From the NCBI GenBank assembly GCA_963851245.1, contig CAWKOH010000001.1, positions 186,001-250,000 of the forward strand: a stretch of DNA of 64,000 nt, read 5' to 3'. Origin of the DNA: CAWKOH01 sp963851245. Lineage in GTDB: Bacteria; Actinomycetota; Acidimicrobiia; Acidimicrobiales; Palsa-688. The position numbers were made by a program, and so were the translations under genes. The notes beneath the pieces are model-generated. The model was given only the letters and a program-made list of their open reading frames with translations, had not been told where the DNA came from and did not search any database. Shown here in pieces: positions 51,750 through 61,104 of this stretch. The stretch's first letter is position 1. Each line of letters opens with the position of its first letter.

Positions 51750-52996
51750 TGGCCGCGGTCAGCACGGACGCGCCAACCCTCGAAGACTTCCGGCTTAAGG
51801 TCCGGGCCTGGCTCGAGGAGCACGTGCCCCACAAGGTGCCCGGCGAACCCTTCCTCCAATGGGATGGCGATGGAGTCGCCCGGTCCAAGCACATCCAGCG
51901 CACCCTCTGGAAGGGAGGGATTACCGGAGTCACCGTTCCCGTAGAGTACGGCGGCCTCGGCCTCGACTCGCGCTACGAGGCGGCTTTCCGAGAGGAGGCG
52001 GCCCTCTACCGAATGCCAGAGGAGTTCGGCAACGCGTTCAACGTCGTGCTGCCCACGATGCTGGCCCATGGCCACGACGAACTGAAGAAGCGATTCATCC
52101 CGCACATCCTCAACGGCGACCACATCTGGTGCCAGTTCCTTTCCGAGCCCAGCGGCGGCTCCGACCTGGCCGGGCTTTTGACGCGGGCCGAGCGGGACGG
52201 CGATACCTGGCGGTTGAACGGGGCCAAGATCTGGACCACCGGGGGCAACTACTCCGACTACGCCATCTGCCTGGCCCGGACCAACCCCGAGGTACCCAAA
52301 CACGCCGGATTGACCATGTTCGTGGTCCCCATGGACGCCCCCGGGATCACGGTGGTTCCCCTCAGGCTCACGGACGGGAGCCAGGACTTCTGTCAGGAGT
52401 ACATTGAGGACGTCACCATTCCGGCGGACTACGTCATCGGCGACATCAACGACGGCTGGCGAGTGGCCACCACCCTCATGATGAACGAGCGCACGGCCGT
52501 GGGACGAGGCTGGTCCCTGGCGGCGCGCCACGCCGAGAACGAGGACCAGGGGATCGCGTTCGACAACGGCCTTCTCGAGCTGGCCCGCCAGACCGGCCAG
52601 GACGCCGACCCGCACGTCCGGAGCATTATCGGGGAGAGCTGGGTGCTGAACGCCGTCCAGCACCAGACCGTGCAACGGGTCACGGCGGCCATGCGGCAAG
52701 GGGACCTTCCGGGGTACGGGGCCGCGCTCCTCAAGGCGATGAGCGGGGCGACCGGCCGGCGCATCGGCGAGATCGGCCTCGAAGTGGCGGGCTACCGGGC
52801 CGCCGCGTGGAAGCCCGGCGACGGCGGGCGCTGGGGCATCGGCCGTCTCTCCAGCCACGGAATCGGTGGAGGGACAACCGAGATGCAGCTCAACGCCATC
52901 GCGGAGAGACTGCTGGGGCTGCCCCGTGACCCTTCCAGTGACCGCGAGCTCCCGTTCAGCCAGCTGCGCAAAAACACCAGTCCGGGGCGAAGCTAG
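51749..52996 (+). CDS. Acyl-CoA dehydrogenase, second subunit of a pair
   Basis: 415 residues from ATG 51749. It has GGLGLDSRYEAAFREEAAL, CQFLSEPSGGSDLAGLLTRA, WTTGGNYSDYAICLARTNPE and the C-terminal SSHGIGGGTTEMQLNAIAER. The MCAD Glu position again reads GGGT. The long frame that starts at 51338 lies inside the previous gene and is not used. With its partner it would desaturate a CoA ester, feeding a hydratase. Confidence 0.9.
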   Translation: MAAVSTDAPTLEDFRLKVRAWLEEHVPHKVPGEPFLQWDGDGVARSKHIQRTLWKGGITGVTVPVEYGGLGLDSRYEAAFREEAALYRMPEEFGNAFNVVLPTMLAHGHDELKKRFIPHILNGDHIWCQFLSEPSGGSDLAGLLTRAERDGDTWRLNGAKIWTTGGNYSDYAICLARTNPEVPKHAGLTMFVVPMDAPGITVVPLRLTDGSQDFCQEYIEDVTIPADYVIGDINDGWRVATTLMMNERTAVGRGWSLAARHAENEDQGIAFDNGLLELARQTGQDADPHVRSIIGESWVLNAVQHQTVQRVTAAMRQGDLPGYGAALLKAMSGATGRRIGEIGLEVAGYRAAAWKPGDGGRWGIGRLSSHGIGGGTTEMQLNAIAERLLGLPRDPSSDRELPFSQLRKNTSPGRS

Positions 52997-53014
52997 ACCC
53001 GGTGCGCCCGGATT

Positions 53015-54040
53015 TCAGTTGGCCAGGTCGTCGATAACGGCCCGGCCCAGGTACCTGGAAGCCTGCAGCTCGTCGAAGATGGTGTTCAGCTCAGACAGGG
53101 GCCCGACCCTCGAGACGTGGCTGCGCACCTTCCCACGCACGGCGAGGTCAACCAGCTCCCGCATGTCCTGGACGGTGCCCACGGCGGAGTAGATCAGCGT
53201 GGGGTCCTTGAAGAAGAACTCGAAGGGGTTCAGCTGCAGGTTGCCCTCGTCAGTGGGTGGAAGCCCGACCGCCACGAACAGTCCGCCCTTGCGCAGCATC
53301 TTCAGCCCGAGATCGAATCCGGCCATCCTGGCCGTGAACACGAGAGCTGCCCCGACTCCCCCCAGCGGCTCGACTGCGCTGAGGGCGTCTCCCGGCTCGA
53401 CCGCCAGGCTGGCGCCCATCGATCGGACGAAGTCGAGGCGATCGGATCCCACGTCGACACCGACAACCTCGTATCCGAAGTTCGACGCGATCTGTACGGC
53501 GTAATGGCCCAGCCCACCCGCCGCCCCGATGACCGCCACCGGCCGACCGGGCCGGATCTGATGCTTCAGTAGTTTCTTGACCGCACCGTAAGCGGTCAGG
53601 CCGCCGCACGCGAGCGGCGCTTCGAGGTCGCTGAGCTCGTCAGGGAGCACGACGAGCGAGGGGGCGTATACCGCGAACTGCTCGGCGAAGGTTCCCATAA
53701 TCCCTTTGCCCTGGGCGCAGTGACGGGGGCTGCCTCCCAGGCAGTACTCACACGCACCACACCAATAGCCCCCTCCCGTCCCGCCGAGGCCGAGGATGAC
53801 CCGGTCCCCACGGTTGATGAAGCGGTCGGCGCCCGGGCCCAGGTCTTCGACGATGCCGATGGCCTCGTGGCCGAGCAGTCCAGACTGGCCCACTCCCTTC
53901 CAGTCGCCGCGAGCGAGGTGGAGATCCGAATGGCACACGCCAGCGGAGCTGATACGGACCAGGGCCTGATCCGGACCCGGCTCCGGCACGGCCAAATCGA
54001 CCACACGGACGTCACCGTCGGTGACCCGGGCGGCCTTCAT
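53015..54040 (-). CDS. Zinc-dependent alcohol dehydrogenase (MDR)
   Basis: 341 residues from ATG 54040, which overlaps the monooxygenase stop (ATGA). GVCHSDLHLARGDW carries the catalytic Cys, followed by GHEAIGIVEDLG. The structural zinc lobe has cysteines in WCGACEYCLGGSPRHC. The Rossmann motif is VIGAAGGLGHYA. It oxidises alcohols to aldehydes or ketones with NAD(P). Its operon partner is a BVMO, so an alcohol-ketone-ester route is plausible. Confidence 0.92.
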   Translation of the reverse strand: MKAARVTDGDVRVVDLAVPEPGPDQALVRISSAGVCHSDLHLARGDWKGVGQSGLLGHEAIGIVEDLGPGADRFINRGDRVILGLGGTGGGYWCGACEYCLGGSPRHCAQGKGIMGTFAEQFAVYAPSLVVLPDELSDLEAPLACGGLTAYGAVKKLLKHQIRPGRPVAVIGAAGGLGHYAVQIASNFGYEVVGVDVGSDRLDFVRSMGASLAVEPGDALSAVEPLGGVGAALVFTARMAGFDLGLKMLRKGGLFVAVGLPPTDEGNLQLNPFEFFFKDPTLIYSAVGTVQDMRELVDLAVRGKVRSHVSRVGPLSELNTIFDELQASRYLGRAVIDDLAN

Positions 54041-55509
54041 GCCACGCCCTCGGACTCCTGGCGGCGTTGAGGCGAGGCGGACGAGCCCAGGTAATCGCTC
54101 CAGTCGACCCCTTTGCAGCGCCGGCGGAACTCCGCCATGGTAAAGGGCCACTGCGTCACCACCCGGCCGCTGGCCGAACGGTAATAGCCATTGCAACTCG
54201 CTTGCCAGACTTTCACGCTCTCGATTCCCTTCTGTATCTCGATGTTGTAACGCTCCATTGCTTCGGGCTTGACGTCGATCCAGGCCAGCCTGCCGGCGAC
54301 CAGCCGTCGCAGATGGTCGATCACGTGGTCAGCCTGGGCCTCGATCATGGTGAGGATCGAGCCGTTGTTGGTGTTCGGCCCGTAGAGCATGAACAGGTTC
54401 GGGAAACCAGCTGTAGTTACACCGAGGTAAGCGGTTGCGCCCTCGCGCCAGGCTTCATCGATGTGAACGCCTTCCCTGCCGACCACGTCAATGGCCGAGA
54501 GGTACCTGGTCGCTGAGAAGCCCGTGGCCAGGATCACGGTGCCCACCTGACGGGCCGTCCCATCAGTAGTGACGATGGCGTCCTCGGTGAGGTGGCTGAT
54601 CGGTTCGGTCACCAGCTCGAGGTTCGGACGGTTGAACGCGGGATAGAAGTCGTTGGAGAAAAGGGGTCGCTTGCACCCCCACGGATGGCTCGGGCGCAAT
54701 CTGCGGCGGACGACCGGATCGACCACGGTTTCGAGCGCGGCTTCTGCTGCCGCCTGGCTGGCCGCCACGGTCTCCGGATCGGAAAAAGTCATGTTCCTTT
54801 CGACACGCTGGAGAACCTCATCGCGCACCGCGTCGAAAAGGGACGGATCGGAGCGGAACCGGTCCAGCTCTTCCTCCGTGTAAGGGGTGTCCTGCTTTGG
54901 TAGCACCCAGTTGGCGGTGCGCTGGAAAAGGTACACCTGCTTCGACCGCTTCACGATCTCGGGTACCAGTTGCACCGCGCTCGCCGCACTGCCGACGACC
55001 GCGACTCGTTCATGCTGCAGGTCGTGATCCCACGCCCACTCGGCGGAGTGGAAGACCGTCCCCGCGAACCGGTCGACACCGGGAAGGTCGGGCCGCACCA
55101 GCTCGTTGAACATCCCTATGGCGCTCACGACCACATCCGCAGTCAACGTTTCGTCTCCGGACAGCCGGACCGTCCAGGTGGCTGTCGCATCATCCCAGAC
55201 GATGCCGAGGACCTCCGTGTTGAACCGGCAATGCCCGAACAGGCCATATTTCTCGGCGACCCCTTCCATGTAGGCCAGGATCTCCGGTTGGGGAGCATAC
55301 GGCCGTGACCAGTCCGCCTTCACCTCGAAGGAAAAGGAGTACAGAGCCGACTGGACATCGCACGCCGCGCCCGGGTAGGTATTGCGCCGCCAGGTGCCGC
55401 CGACGCCGCCGCCGCGCTCGACGATCACGAAGTCGTCAAAGCCGGCCTCCAGAAGCTTCACACCCATGCACAATCCGCCCGGCCCCGCACCTACGATGAC
55501 GATCCGCAC
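54037..55509 (-). CDS. Baeyer-Villiger-type flavin monooxygenase
   Basis: 490 residues from GTG 55509, which follows GGGGGA; a longer version from GTG 55572 is possible. The FAD motif VGAGPGGLCMG, then GVGGTWRRNTYPGAACD, the fingerprint FAGTVFHSAEW (F-x-G-x3-H-x3-W), the NADPH motif VVGSAASAVQ and TAGFPNLFMLYGPNTNN are present. It inserts oxygen next to a ketone. The stop overlaps the alcohol dehydrogenase start. A relative is at the left edge of the window (1-1323). Confidence 0.92.
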   Translation of the reverse strand: MRIVIVGAGPGGLCMGVKLLEAGFDDFVIVERGGGVGGTWRRNTYPGAACDVQSALYSFSFEVKADWSRPYAPQPEILAYMEGVAEKYGLFGHCRFNTEVLGIVWDDATATWTVRLSGDETLTADVVVSAIGMFNELVRPDLPGVDRFAGTVFHSAEWAWDHDLQHERVAVVGSAASAVQLVPEIVKRSKQVYLFQRTANWVLPKQDTPYTEEELDRFRSDPSLFDAVRDEVLQRVERNMTFSDPETVAASQAAAEAALETVVDPVVRRRLRPSHPWGCKRPLFSNDFYPAFNRPNLELVTEPISHLTEDAIVTTDGTARQVGTVILATGFSATRYLSAIDVVGREGVHIDEAWREGATAYLGVTTAGFPNLFMLYGPNTNNGSILTMIEAQADHVIDHLRRLVAGRLAWIDVKPEAMERYNIEIQKGIESVKVWQASCNGYYRSASGRVVTQWPFTMAEFRRRCKGVDWSDYLGSSASPQRRQESEGVA

Positions 55510-55681
55510 CGATCCCCCGTGTCTAGCTATGAGGTCCCTACCCGACAATACTGTATGAGATTCAGTCGGCACCCGAGGCGGCCTCCTCGGGGGACCGGTC
55601 CCGGGTGCAGACCCGGTAGGCGAACATTAGAGTCGAGGACGGAGCTCCCATTCAGCGGTAAGTAACCCAGGAGGTGCAGAA

Positions 55682-58009
55682 GTGAGGCTCGTCGGCGCCA
55701 AGGTCCCCCGTGTCGAGGACCGCCGCATCCTGACCGGACGCGGCCACTACATCGACGACGTGCAATTGCCCCACATGCTGCACGCCGCCTTCCTGCGCAG
55801 TCCGTTCGCACACGCTCGAATCACCAATATCGACGCTGCCGCGGCAGTGGGTGCTCTGGGCGTGGTTGCCGTGTACACCGGCGAGCAGATGCGGGCCCTG
55901 AGCAAGCCGATCCAAGGGCCGATAACCATGGGGGCCAGCCCCGAGTACTACCCCCTCGTCACGGACAAGGTCGTGTTCGTTGGCGACCTGGTCGCCATGG
56001 TGGTGGCCGAAAGCCGCTACCAGGCCGAGGATGCCTGTGAGCTGATCGAGGTGGACTACAACCCGCTCCCGGCCGTTGTCGACTACGAGGCCGCCCTGGA
56101 CCCGAGCATCCCACCTGTATTCGACGGCCTCGAAAGCAACGTGGCCATGACATCGAGCGTGAGCCACGGCGACGTCGAGGCGGCCTTCGCGGCGGCCGAC
56201 CGGATCGTCGAGGCAACTCTCCGGCAGCATCGAATCGCCAACGTCCCCATCGAGACCCGGGGTGCGGTCGCCGACTACGACCCCGGTTCCGGGGAGCTCA
56301 CCTATCACGCCGCCACACAGTCACCCCAGGGACTGCGGATGCAGCTGGCCAACACCCTCGACCACCCCATGGACCGGCTACGTGTCCTAACCAACGATGT
56401 GGGCGGGGCGTTCGGGCTCAAAGGCGGGATCTTCCGGGAGGACTTCTGCCTGGCGCTGGCCAGCAAACAGCTCGGGCGTCCGGTGAAGTGGATCGAGGAT
56501 CGCAACGAACACCTAAGCGCGTCAGGACACGCCCGGGAAGAGATGCTCGAGGCCGAGCTGGCAGTGACCAACGCCGGCGACATCCTCGGGATCCGGGCCC
56601 GGCTCCTTCTTGATCAAGGAGCCTACCCGGGGCTGCCTTTTCCGGCTGCGGCCTTCACCGGGCTTATCACCATGCTCCTGCCCGGCCCCTACAAGGTGCA
56701 GGGCTATACGTGCGAGACCTCGGTTGTGACAACCAACAAGTGCGTGTACGTCGCCTATCGAGGCCCCTGGGAGATGGAGACCTGGGCCCGGGAGCGGCTG
56801 CTCGACATCGTGGCCCACGAGCTCGACCTGGACCCGGCCGAGGTGCGGCGCCGCAACATGATGGCCGGCGAGGAGGACGAGCGGCTGATCACCGGGCTGA
56901 GCGTGCACGGGATCTCGTCCCGCCAATCACTCGATCGAGCGTTGGAGCTGATCGACTACGAAGCCTTCCGTGCTGAACAAACCGCCGCTCGAGCCGAAGG
57001 GCGCTGCCTCGGGATCGGGTTCGCCACCTTTATCGAGGCGGCCCCCGGACCCCCCGAGATGCGCCTCAACGGGGGCATGTTCGCCGGGGACCAGGCCAAG
57101 GTGAAACTGGAGTCCGACGGCCACCTGCTGGTGATCACAGCGCAATCACCTCACGGGCAGGGCCACGAGACGACCCTTGCCCAGCTGGCGGCCGACGAGA
57201 TGGGTGTCCCCTTCGACCACGTCCGGGTGGTGCACGGTGACACCCGCATCACCCCCTTCAGCCTCATCGGCACCGGCGGGAGCCGGGCCGCGACCTGGGC
57301 CAGCGGGGCGGTGCTGGCATCGACCCGCAAGGTGAAGGAAAAGGTGTTGGCGGTGGCGGCCGCCCAGCTGGAGATCAGCCCCGACGACCTGGAGATCATC
57401 GACGGCGTGGTGACCCCGAAGGGCGTGCCGCAGAAGGCCATCCCCCTCGCGCAGATCGCCACTCAGGCGACCATGGCCCCGAACTCGATGCCACCCGGCA
57501 CCGACGCCAACCTCGAAGCCCAGGAGCGCTTCCTGGGCGAGGGCATCACCGGCAGCGGATGGTCGGGTGGGACCCACGCGTGCACCGTCGAGGTCGACCT
57601 CGAAACGGGCGGGGTCAAGATCCTTCGCTACGTCGTCGTCGAGGACTGCGGTCCGGTGATCCACCCGGCGATCGTCGAGGGGCAGGTCCGGGGAGGTGTC
57701 GCCCAGGGCATCGGGGGCGTGCTCTACGAGCGGGCCGCGTACGACGAGGACGGCAACTTCGTGGCCGGCACCTTCATGGACTACCTGCTCCCCACGGCCG
57801 CGGAGATCCCGTCCATCGAGATCGAACACCTGGAGACGGACCCCGGTGGGGGGCTCGGCTTCCGGGGCGTGGGCGAAGGCGGGGCGGTCGTGGCCCCGGC
57901 CACTCTGACCAACGCCATAGAAGACGCCCTCCTTCCTCTCGGAGGCAAGGTACGGGAACAGCACCTACCGCCGGCGACCATCCTGCAGTTGGCCGGCGTG
58001 GCCACTTGA
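55682..58009 (+). CDS. Xanthine-dehydrogenase-family molybdopterin subunit, orphan
   Basis: 775 residues from GTG 55682, behind CCAGGAGG. It is closely similar along its whole length to the 25934-28258 protein: VEDRRILTGRGHYIDDVQLP, GGAFGLKGGIFREDF, VAYRGPWEMETWARERL and the active-site FRGVGEGGAVVAP. No FAD or [2Fe-2S] subunit gene is adjacent; the neighbours are a divergent BVMO and an amidohydrolase. It may borrow the small subunits encoded at 24574-25937, or have lost its own. Confidence 0.92.
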   Translation: MRLVGAKVPRVEDRRILTGRGHYIDDVQLPHMLHAAFLRSPFAHARITNIDAAAAVGALGVVAVYTGEQMRALSKPIQGPITMGASPEYYPLVTDKVVFVGDLVAMVVAESRYQAEDACELIEVDYNPLPAVVDYEAALDPSIPPVFDGLESNVAMTSSVSHGDVEAAFAAADRIVEATLRQHRIANVPIETRGAVADYDPGSGELTYHAATQSPQGLRMQLANTLDHPMDRLRVLTNDVGGAFGLKGGIFREDFCLALASKQLGRPVKWIEDRNEHLSASGHAREEMLEAELAVTNAGDILGIRARLLLDQGAYPGLPFPAAAFTGLITMLLPGPYKVQGYTCETSVVTTNKCVYVAYRGPWEMETWARERLLDIVAHELDLDPAEVRRRNMMAGEEDERLITGLSVHGISSRQSLDRALELIDYEAFRAEQTAARAEGRCLGIGFATFIEAAPGPPEMRLNGGMFAGDQAKVKLESDGHLLVITAQSPHGQGHETTLAQLAADEMGVPFDHVRVVHGDTRITPFSLIGTGGSRAATWASGAVLASTRKVKEKVLAVAAAQLEISPDDLEIIDGVVTPKGVPQKAIPLAQIATQATMAPNSMPPGTDANLEAQERFLGEGITGSGWSGGTHACTVEVDLETGGVKILRYVVVEDCGPVIHPAIVEGQVRGGVAQGIGGVLYERAAYDEDGNFVAGTFMDYLLPTAAEIPSIEIEHLETDPGGGLGFRGVGEGGAVVAPATLTNAIEDALLPLGGKVREQHLPPATILQLAGVAT

Positions 58010-58095
58010 CCGCGAGGGATCGGCCGGGAGCCACAGCCCGCTTCAGGGTATGAGTGAGAGGCATTGAGCAGACACGGGCCCGGGAGGGCGGCGAG

Positions 58096-59304
58096 ATGAC
58101 AGACATCCCGAGGATCATCAGCGTCGATGACCATCTGCTGGAACCGCCGCATATGTTCGAATCCTGGCTGCCCGAGAAGTACAAGGAGCGCGCTCCGAAA
58201 GTCGTCCGGTCCGGGCTCATGGGCGACTTCTGGAAAGGGACCGTGATGGATCCCGAGGGCCGCCCGACCGATTGGTGGATATATGAAGACATGCAGTTCC
58301 CCCTCTGCCGGAATCTGGCGGCTTCCGGTTTCCCTCGTGACGAGATGGGCATGGAGGGCATCACCTTTGATGAAATGAGGCCGGGGTGCTACGAGCCCAA
58401 GTCCCGGCTGGCCGATATGGACCTGAACTGGGTGGACGCCTCCATGTCCTTCCCGGGTGGGTTTCCGAGGTTCTGCGGGCAGGGTTTCCTGGAGCGCCAG
58501 GACAAGGACCTGGCCCTCGCGTGCGTCAAGGCCTACAACGACTTCATGGTCGAGGAGTGGTGCGGGGACAGCGGAGGGCGCCTCATCCCGCTCATCGTCA
58601 TCCCCCTCTGGGACGCCAATCTGGCGGCCGACGAGGTCAGGCGGAACGCGGCTCGGGGCGTTCACGCGGTCTGCTTCTCGGAGCTGCCGACCCGCTTGGG
58701 GTTGCCGTCAATTTTCAGCGGCGAGTGGGACCCTTTCCTGGCCGCCTGCGATGACACCCGGACCGTCATCAACATGCATATCGGGTCCTCATCCACTAGC
58801 CCGACCACCTCACCCGATGCCCCCGTGTCGGTAAACGCCACTCTCCTGTTCAACAACGCCATGGCATCTATGACGGACTGGCTGTTCTCCGGAAAGTTCT
58901 CCGAGTTCCCGGATTTGACCCTGGCCTATTCGGAGGGACAGATCGGATGGATTCCGTATCTGCTCGAGCGCGTGGACGACGTCTGGTTCCAGCACCGAGC
59001 TCAGGGCGGATTCTCCGGGCGGCGGCAAGAGCTGGTTACTGAACCACCGAGCAGCTTCTTCCCGGGACACATTTACGGTTGCTTCTTCCGGGACCGGCAT
59101 GGCATCCGATCGCTTGACGAGATCGGGGTCGAGAATGTGACTTTCGAGACCGACTATCCGCATGTGGACAGCTCGTGGCCGGACAGCAAGGAGGTCGCCG
59201 GCGAGCTCCTCGCCGGCCTTGATGAAGAAGTCCAGTACAAGATCCTGCGGGGCAACGCCATCCGCATGTTGTCACTTGATCTGGACCGCGACCACGGCGG
59301 GTAG
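58096..59304 (+). CDS. Amidohydrolase (TIM-barrel metal-dependent hydrolase)
   Basis: 402 residues from ATG 58096, behind GGGAGGGCGG; the frame is open from 58054 but the ATG is better. The metal motif is IISVDDHLLEPPHMF (D-x-H), with RLIPLIVIPLWDANLAADEV, VINMHIGSSS and the final Asp in VTFETDYPHVDSSWPDS. It is complete, unlike the relatives at 6961, 12742 and 19534. It belongs to the group of decarboxylase/hydrolase amidohydrolases common in actinobacterial catabolic regions. It is eight bases upstream of the deacylase gene. Confidence 0.9.
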   Translation: MTDIPRIISVDDHLLEPPHMFESWLPEKYKERAPKVVRSGLMGDFWKGTVMDPEGRPTDWWIYEDMQFPLCRNLAASGFPRDEMGMEGITFDEMRPGCYEPKSRLADMDLNWVDASMSFPGGFPRFCGQGFLERQDKDLALACVKAYNDFMVEEWCGDSGGRLIPLIVIPLWDANLAADEVRRNAARGVHAVCFSELPTRLGLPSIFSGEWDPFLAACDDTRTVINMHIGSSSTSPTTSPDAPVSVNATLLFNNAMASMTDWLFSGKFSEFPDLTLAYSEGQIGWIPYLLERVDDVWFQHRAQGGFSGRRQELVTEPPSSFFPGHIYGCFFRDRHGIRSLDEIGVENVTFETDYPHVDSSWPDSKEVAGELLAGLDEEVQYKILRGNAIRMLSLDLDRDHGG

Positions 59305-59312
59305 GAACAGCC

Positions 59313-61040
59313 ATGTTCGATCTGCTCATTCGCGGCAGCGACGTAGTCGACGGGACCGGCGCTCCTCGTTTCCGAGCAGACATCGGGGTAGCCGAGGGCC
59401 GCATTGTGGCGGTCGGAGACCTCGAGCACGAGCCGGCCGCGGCCGAAATTGATGGCGCGGGCATGACTGCCTGCCCGGGCTTCATCGATCTTCACACCCA
59501 TTACGACGCTCAGCTGTTCTGGGACCCTGACCTGACGCCTTCCTCAGTTCACGGGGTGACGACCCTGGTGTCAGGAAACTGTGGGTTCACGGTCGCACCC
59601 CTTCCGGAGAGCGATCCCTACTTGATGAGACTGCTCAGTCGGGTCGAGGGAATACCACTGGACGCGCTCGAACGAGGGGTCCCATGGATCTGGAGATCCA
59701 CCCGGGAGTATTTCGAGTCGGTCAAGGGCAGGACGTCTATCAACATCGGATTCCTGATAGGGCACTCCGCGGTACGCAGAGCCGTCATGGGTCCCGAAGC
59801 TACGGAGCGAGCGGCATCGGCCGAAGAAATCAACCGGATGGCGAGCCTGGTACGAGAAGGTCTGGCTGCGGGCGGCCTGGGCTTTTCGTCTACCCGATCC
59901 CAGACGCATTTCGATGGAGATCAGGTTCCCGTTCCTTCCAGATGGGCGCATGAGGAGGAATTCCTCACCCTCGCCAGGGTTTGCTCGGAGTTCGAGGGCA
60001 CCTCGATCGAGACGTCCCCCGTCGCCTCGACCGGAGTGCTTTCGGACAGCGATGTCGATCTGATGGTGGCCATGTCGCTGGCGGCGCAAAGACCCGTGAA
60101 CTGGAACGCTATGACCGTCTCCTCGGCCGAGATGGCCATCTGCGAGGCAAACCTCGAGGCCGGTACCACGGCGGCCGAACGCGGCGGACGGGTAGTGGCG
60201 ATGACCATCCCGATGCCCGTGCACGTCAGGTACTCGTTTATGTCGGGCGTCTTCCTCGACGCCCTGCCAGGATGGGACGAGTTCATGCGCCGCCCCCCTT
60301 CCGACCGCGTTGCCATGCTTCGAGACCCGGCGGAACGATACCGGTTGAACCGCATGGCGCAGCAGCCCGGTCCCCGCCGGGACCAGGCCGACTGGTCCAG
60401 TCTCACCGTCCTCGAGGGCTTCACCCAGGGCACCAAGGTGTACGAGGGGCAGACCGTCGGGGAGATCGCCCTCCGCGAACGCAGCGACTCCTTCGATGTC
60501 CTGTGCGACATCGTGGTGGCGGACGGCCTTCATACCGGACTCGGCCGGATCCCCGGAGAATTGAGGGCTGACGACTGGGACGCCAAGTTGAAGGTCTGGC
60601 GGGACCGACGTGCGGTCCTGGGCGCCTCCGATGCGGGCGCACATCTCGATGTGCTGGGCATGTTCAATTACCCCACCTGGTTGCTGGAGGAGGTGGTCAG
60701 GAAGCGGGGACTCATGGAGCTGGAGGAGGCCGTCACGCTGTTGACTTCCGCTCCCGCAGAACTATACGGATTTCATGATCGCGGCCGCATTGCCCCTGAC
60801 ACCTGGGCGGACATCGTCCTGTTCGACGATCAGGCTGTCGGCACCGAACCGCACAGCACGCGCAGAGATCTCCCGGGCGGAGGCGGGCGCATCTACGCCG
60901 GGTCCACCGGGATCGATCGCGTGATCGTGGCCGGCAAGACTGTCGTATGCCGCGGTGAACCCACCGGTCGACAAGCGGGTGTTTTGCTCCGCCGCGGAAG
61001 GGACACCGTTACGCCGTCGCTCCGCATTCCCCAACCGTGA
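59313..61040 (+). CDS. N-acyl-D-amino-acid deacylase family amidohydrolase
   Basis: 575 residues from ATG 59313. The composite beta domain and the first metal motif DLHTHYDAQLFWDP are followed by SGNCGFTVAPLPESD, FLIGHSAVRRAVMG and the last metal ligand in GASDAGAHLDVLG. The C-terminal DRGRIAPDTWADIVLFD is typical. It is intact, and it is a paralogue of the frameshifted 3778-5504 gene. It probably hydrolyses an amide or N-acyl amino acid. Co-directional with the amidohydrolase upstream and the VOC gene downstream. Confidence 0.92.
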   Translation: MFDLLIRGSDVVDGTGAPRFRADIGVAEGRIVAVGDLEHEPAAAEIDGAGMTACPGFIDLHTHYDAQLFWDPDLTPSSVHGVTTLVSGNCGFTVAPLPESDPYLMRLLSRVEGIPLDALERGVPWIWRSTREYFESVKGRTSINIGFLIGHSAVRRAVMGPEATERAASAEEINRMASLVREGLAAGGLGFSSTRSQTHFDGDQVPVPSRWAHEEEFLTLARVCSEFEGTSIETSPVASTGVLSDSDVDLMVAMSLAAQRPVNWNAMTVSSAEMAICEANLEAGTTAAERGGRVVAMTIPMPVHVRYSFMSGVFLDALPGWDEFMRRPPSDRVAMLRDPAERYRLNRMAQQPGPRRDQADWSSLTVLEGFTQGTKVYEGQTVGEIALRERSDSFDVLCDIVVADGLHTGLGRIPGELRADDWDAKLKVWRDRRAVLGASDAGAHLDVLGMFNYPTWLLEEVVRKRGLMELEEAVTLLTSAPAELYGFHDRGRIAPDTWADIVLFDDQAVGTEPHSTRRDLPGGGGRIYAGSTGIDRVIVAGKTVVCRGEPTGRQAGVLLRRGRDTVTPSLRIPQP

Positions 61041-61104
61041 TGGGGCCAGGCAGGTGGTCGGATCGGTTGGCAGGAAACTCACCAGTACAAAAGGGGAGGC
61101 TTGA

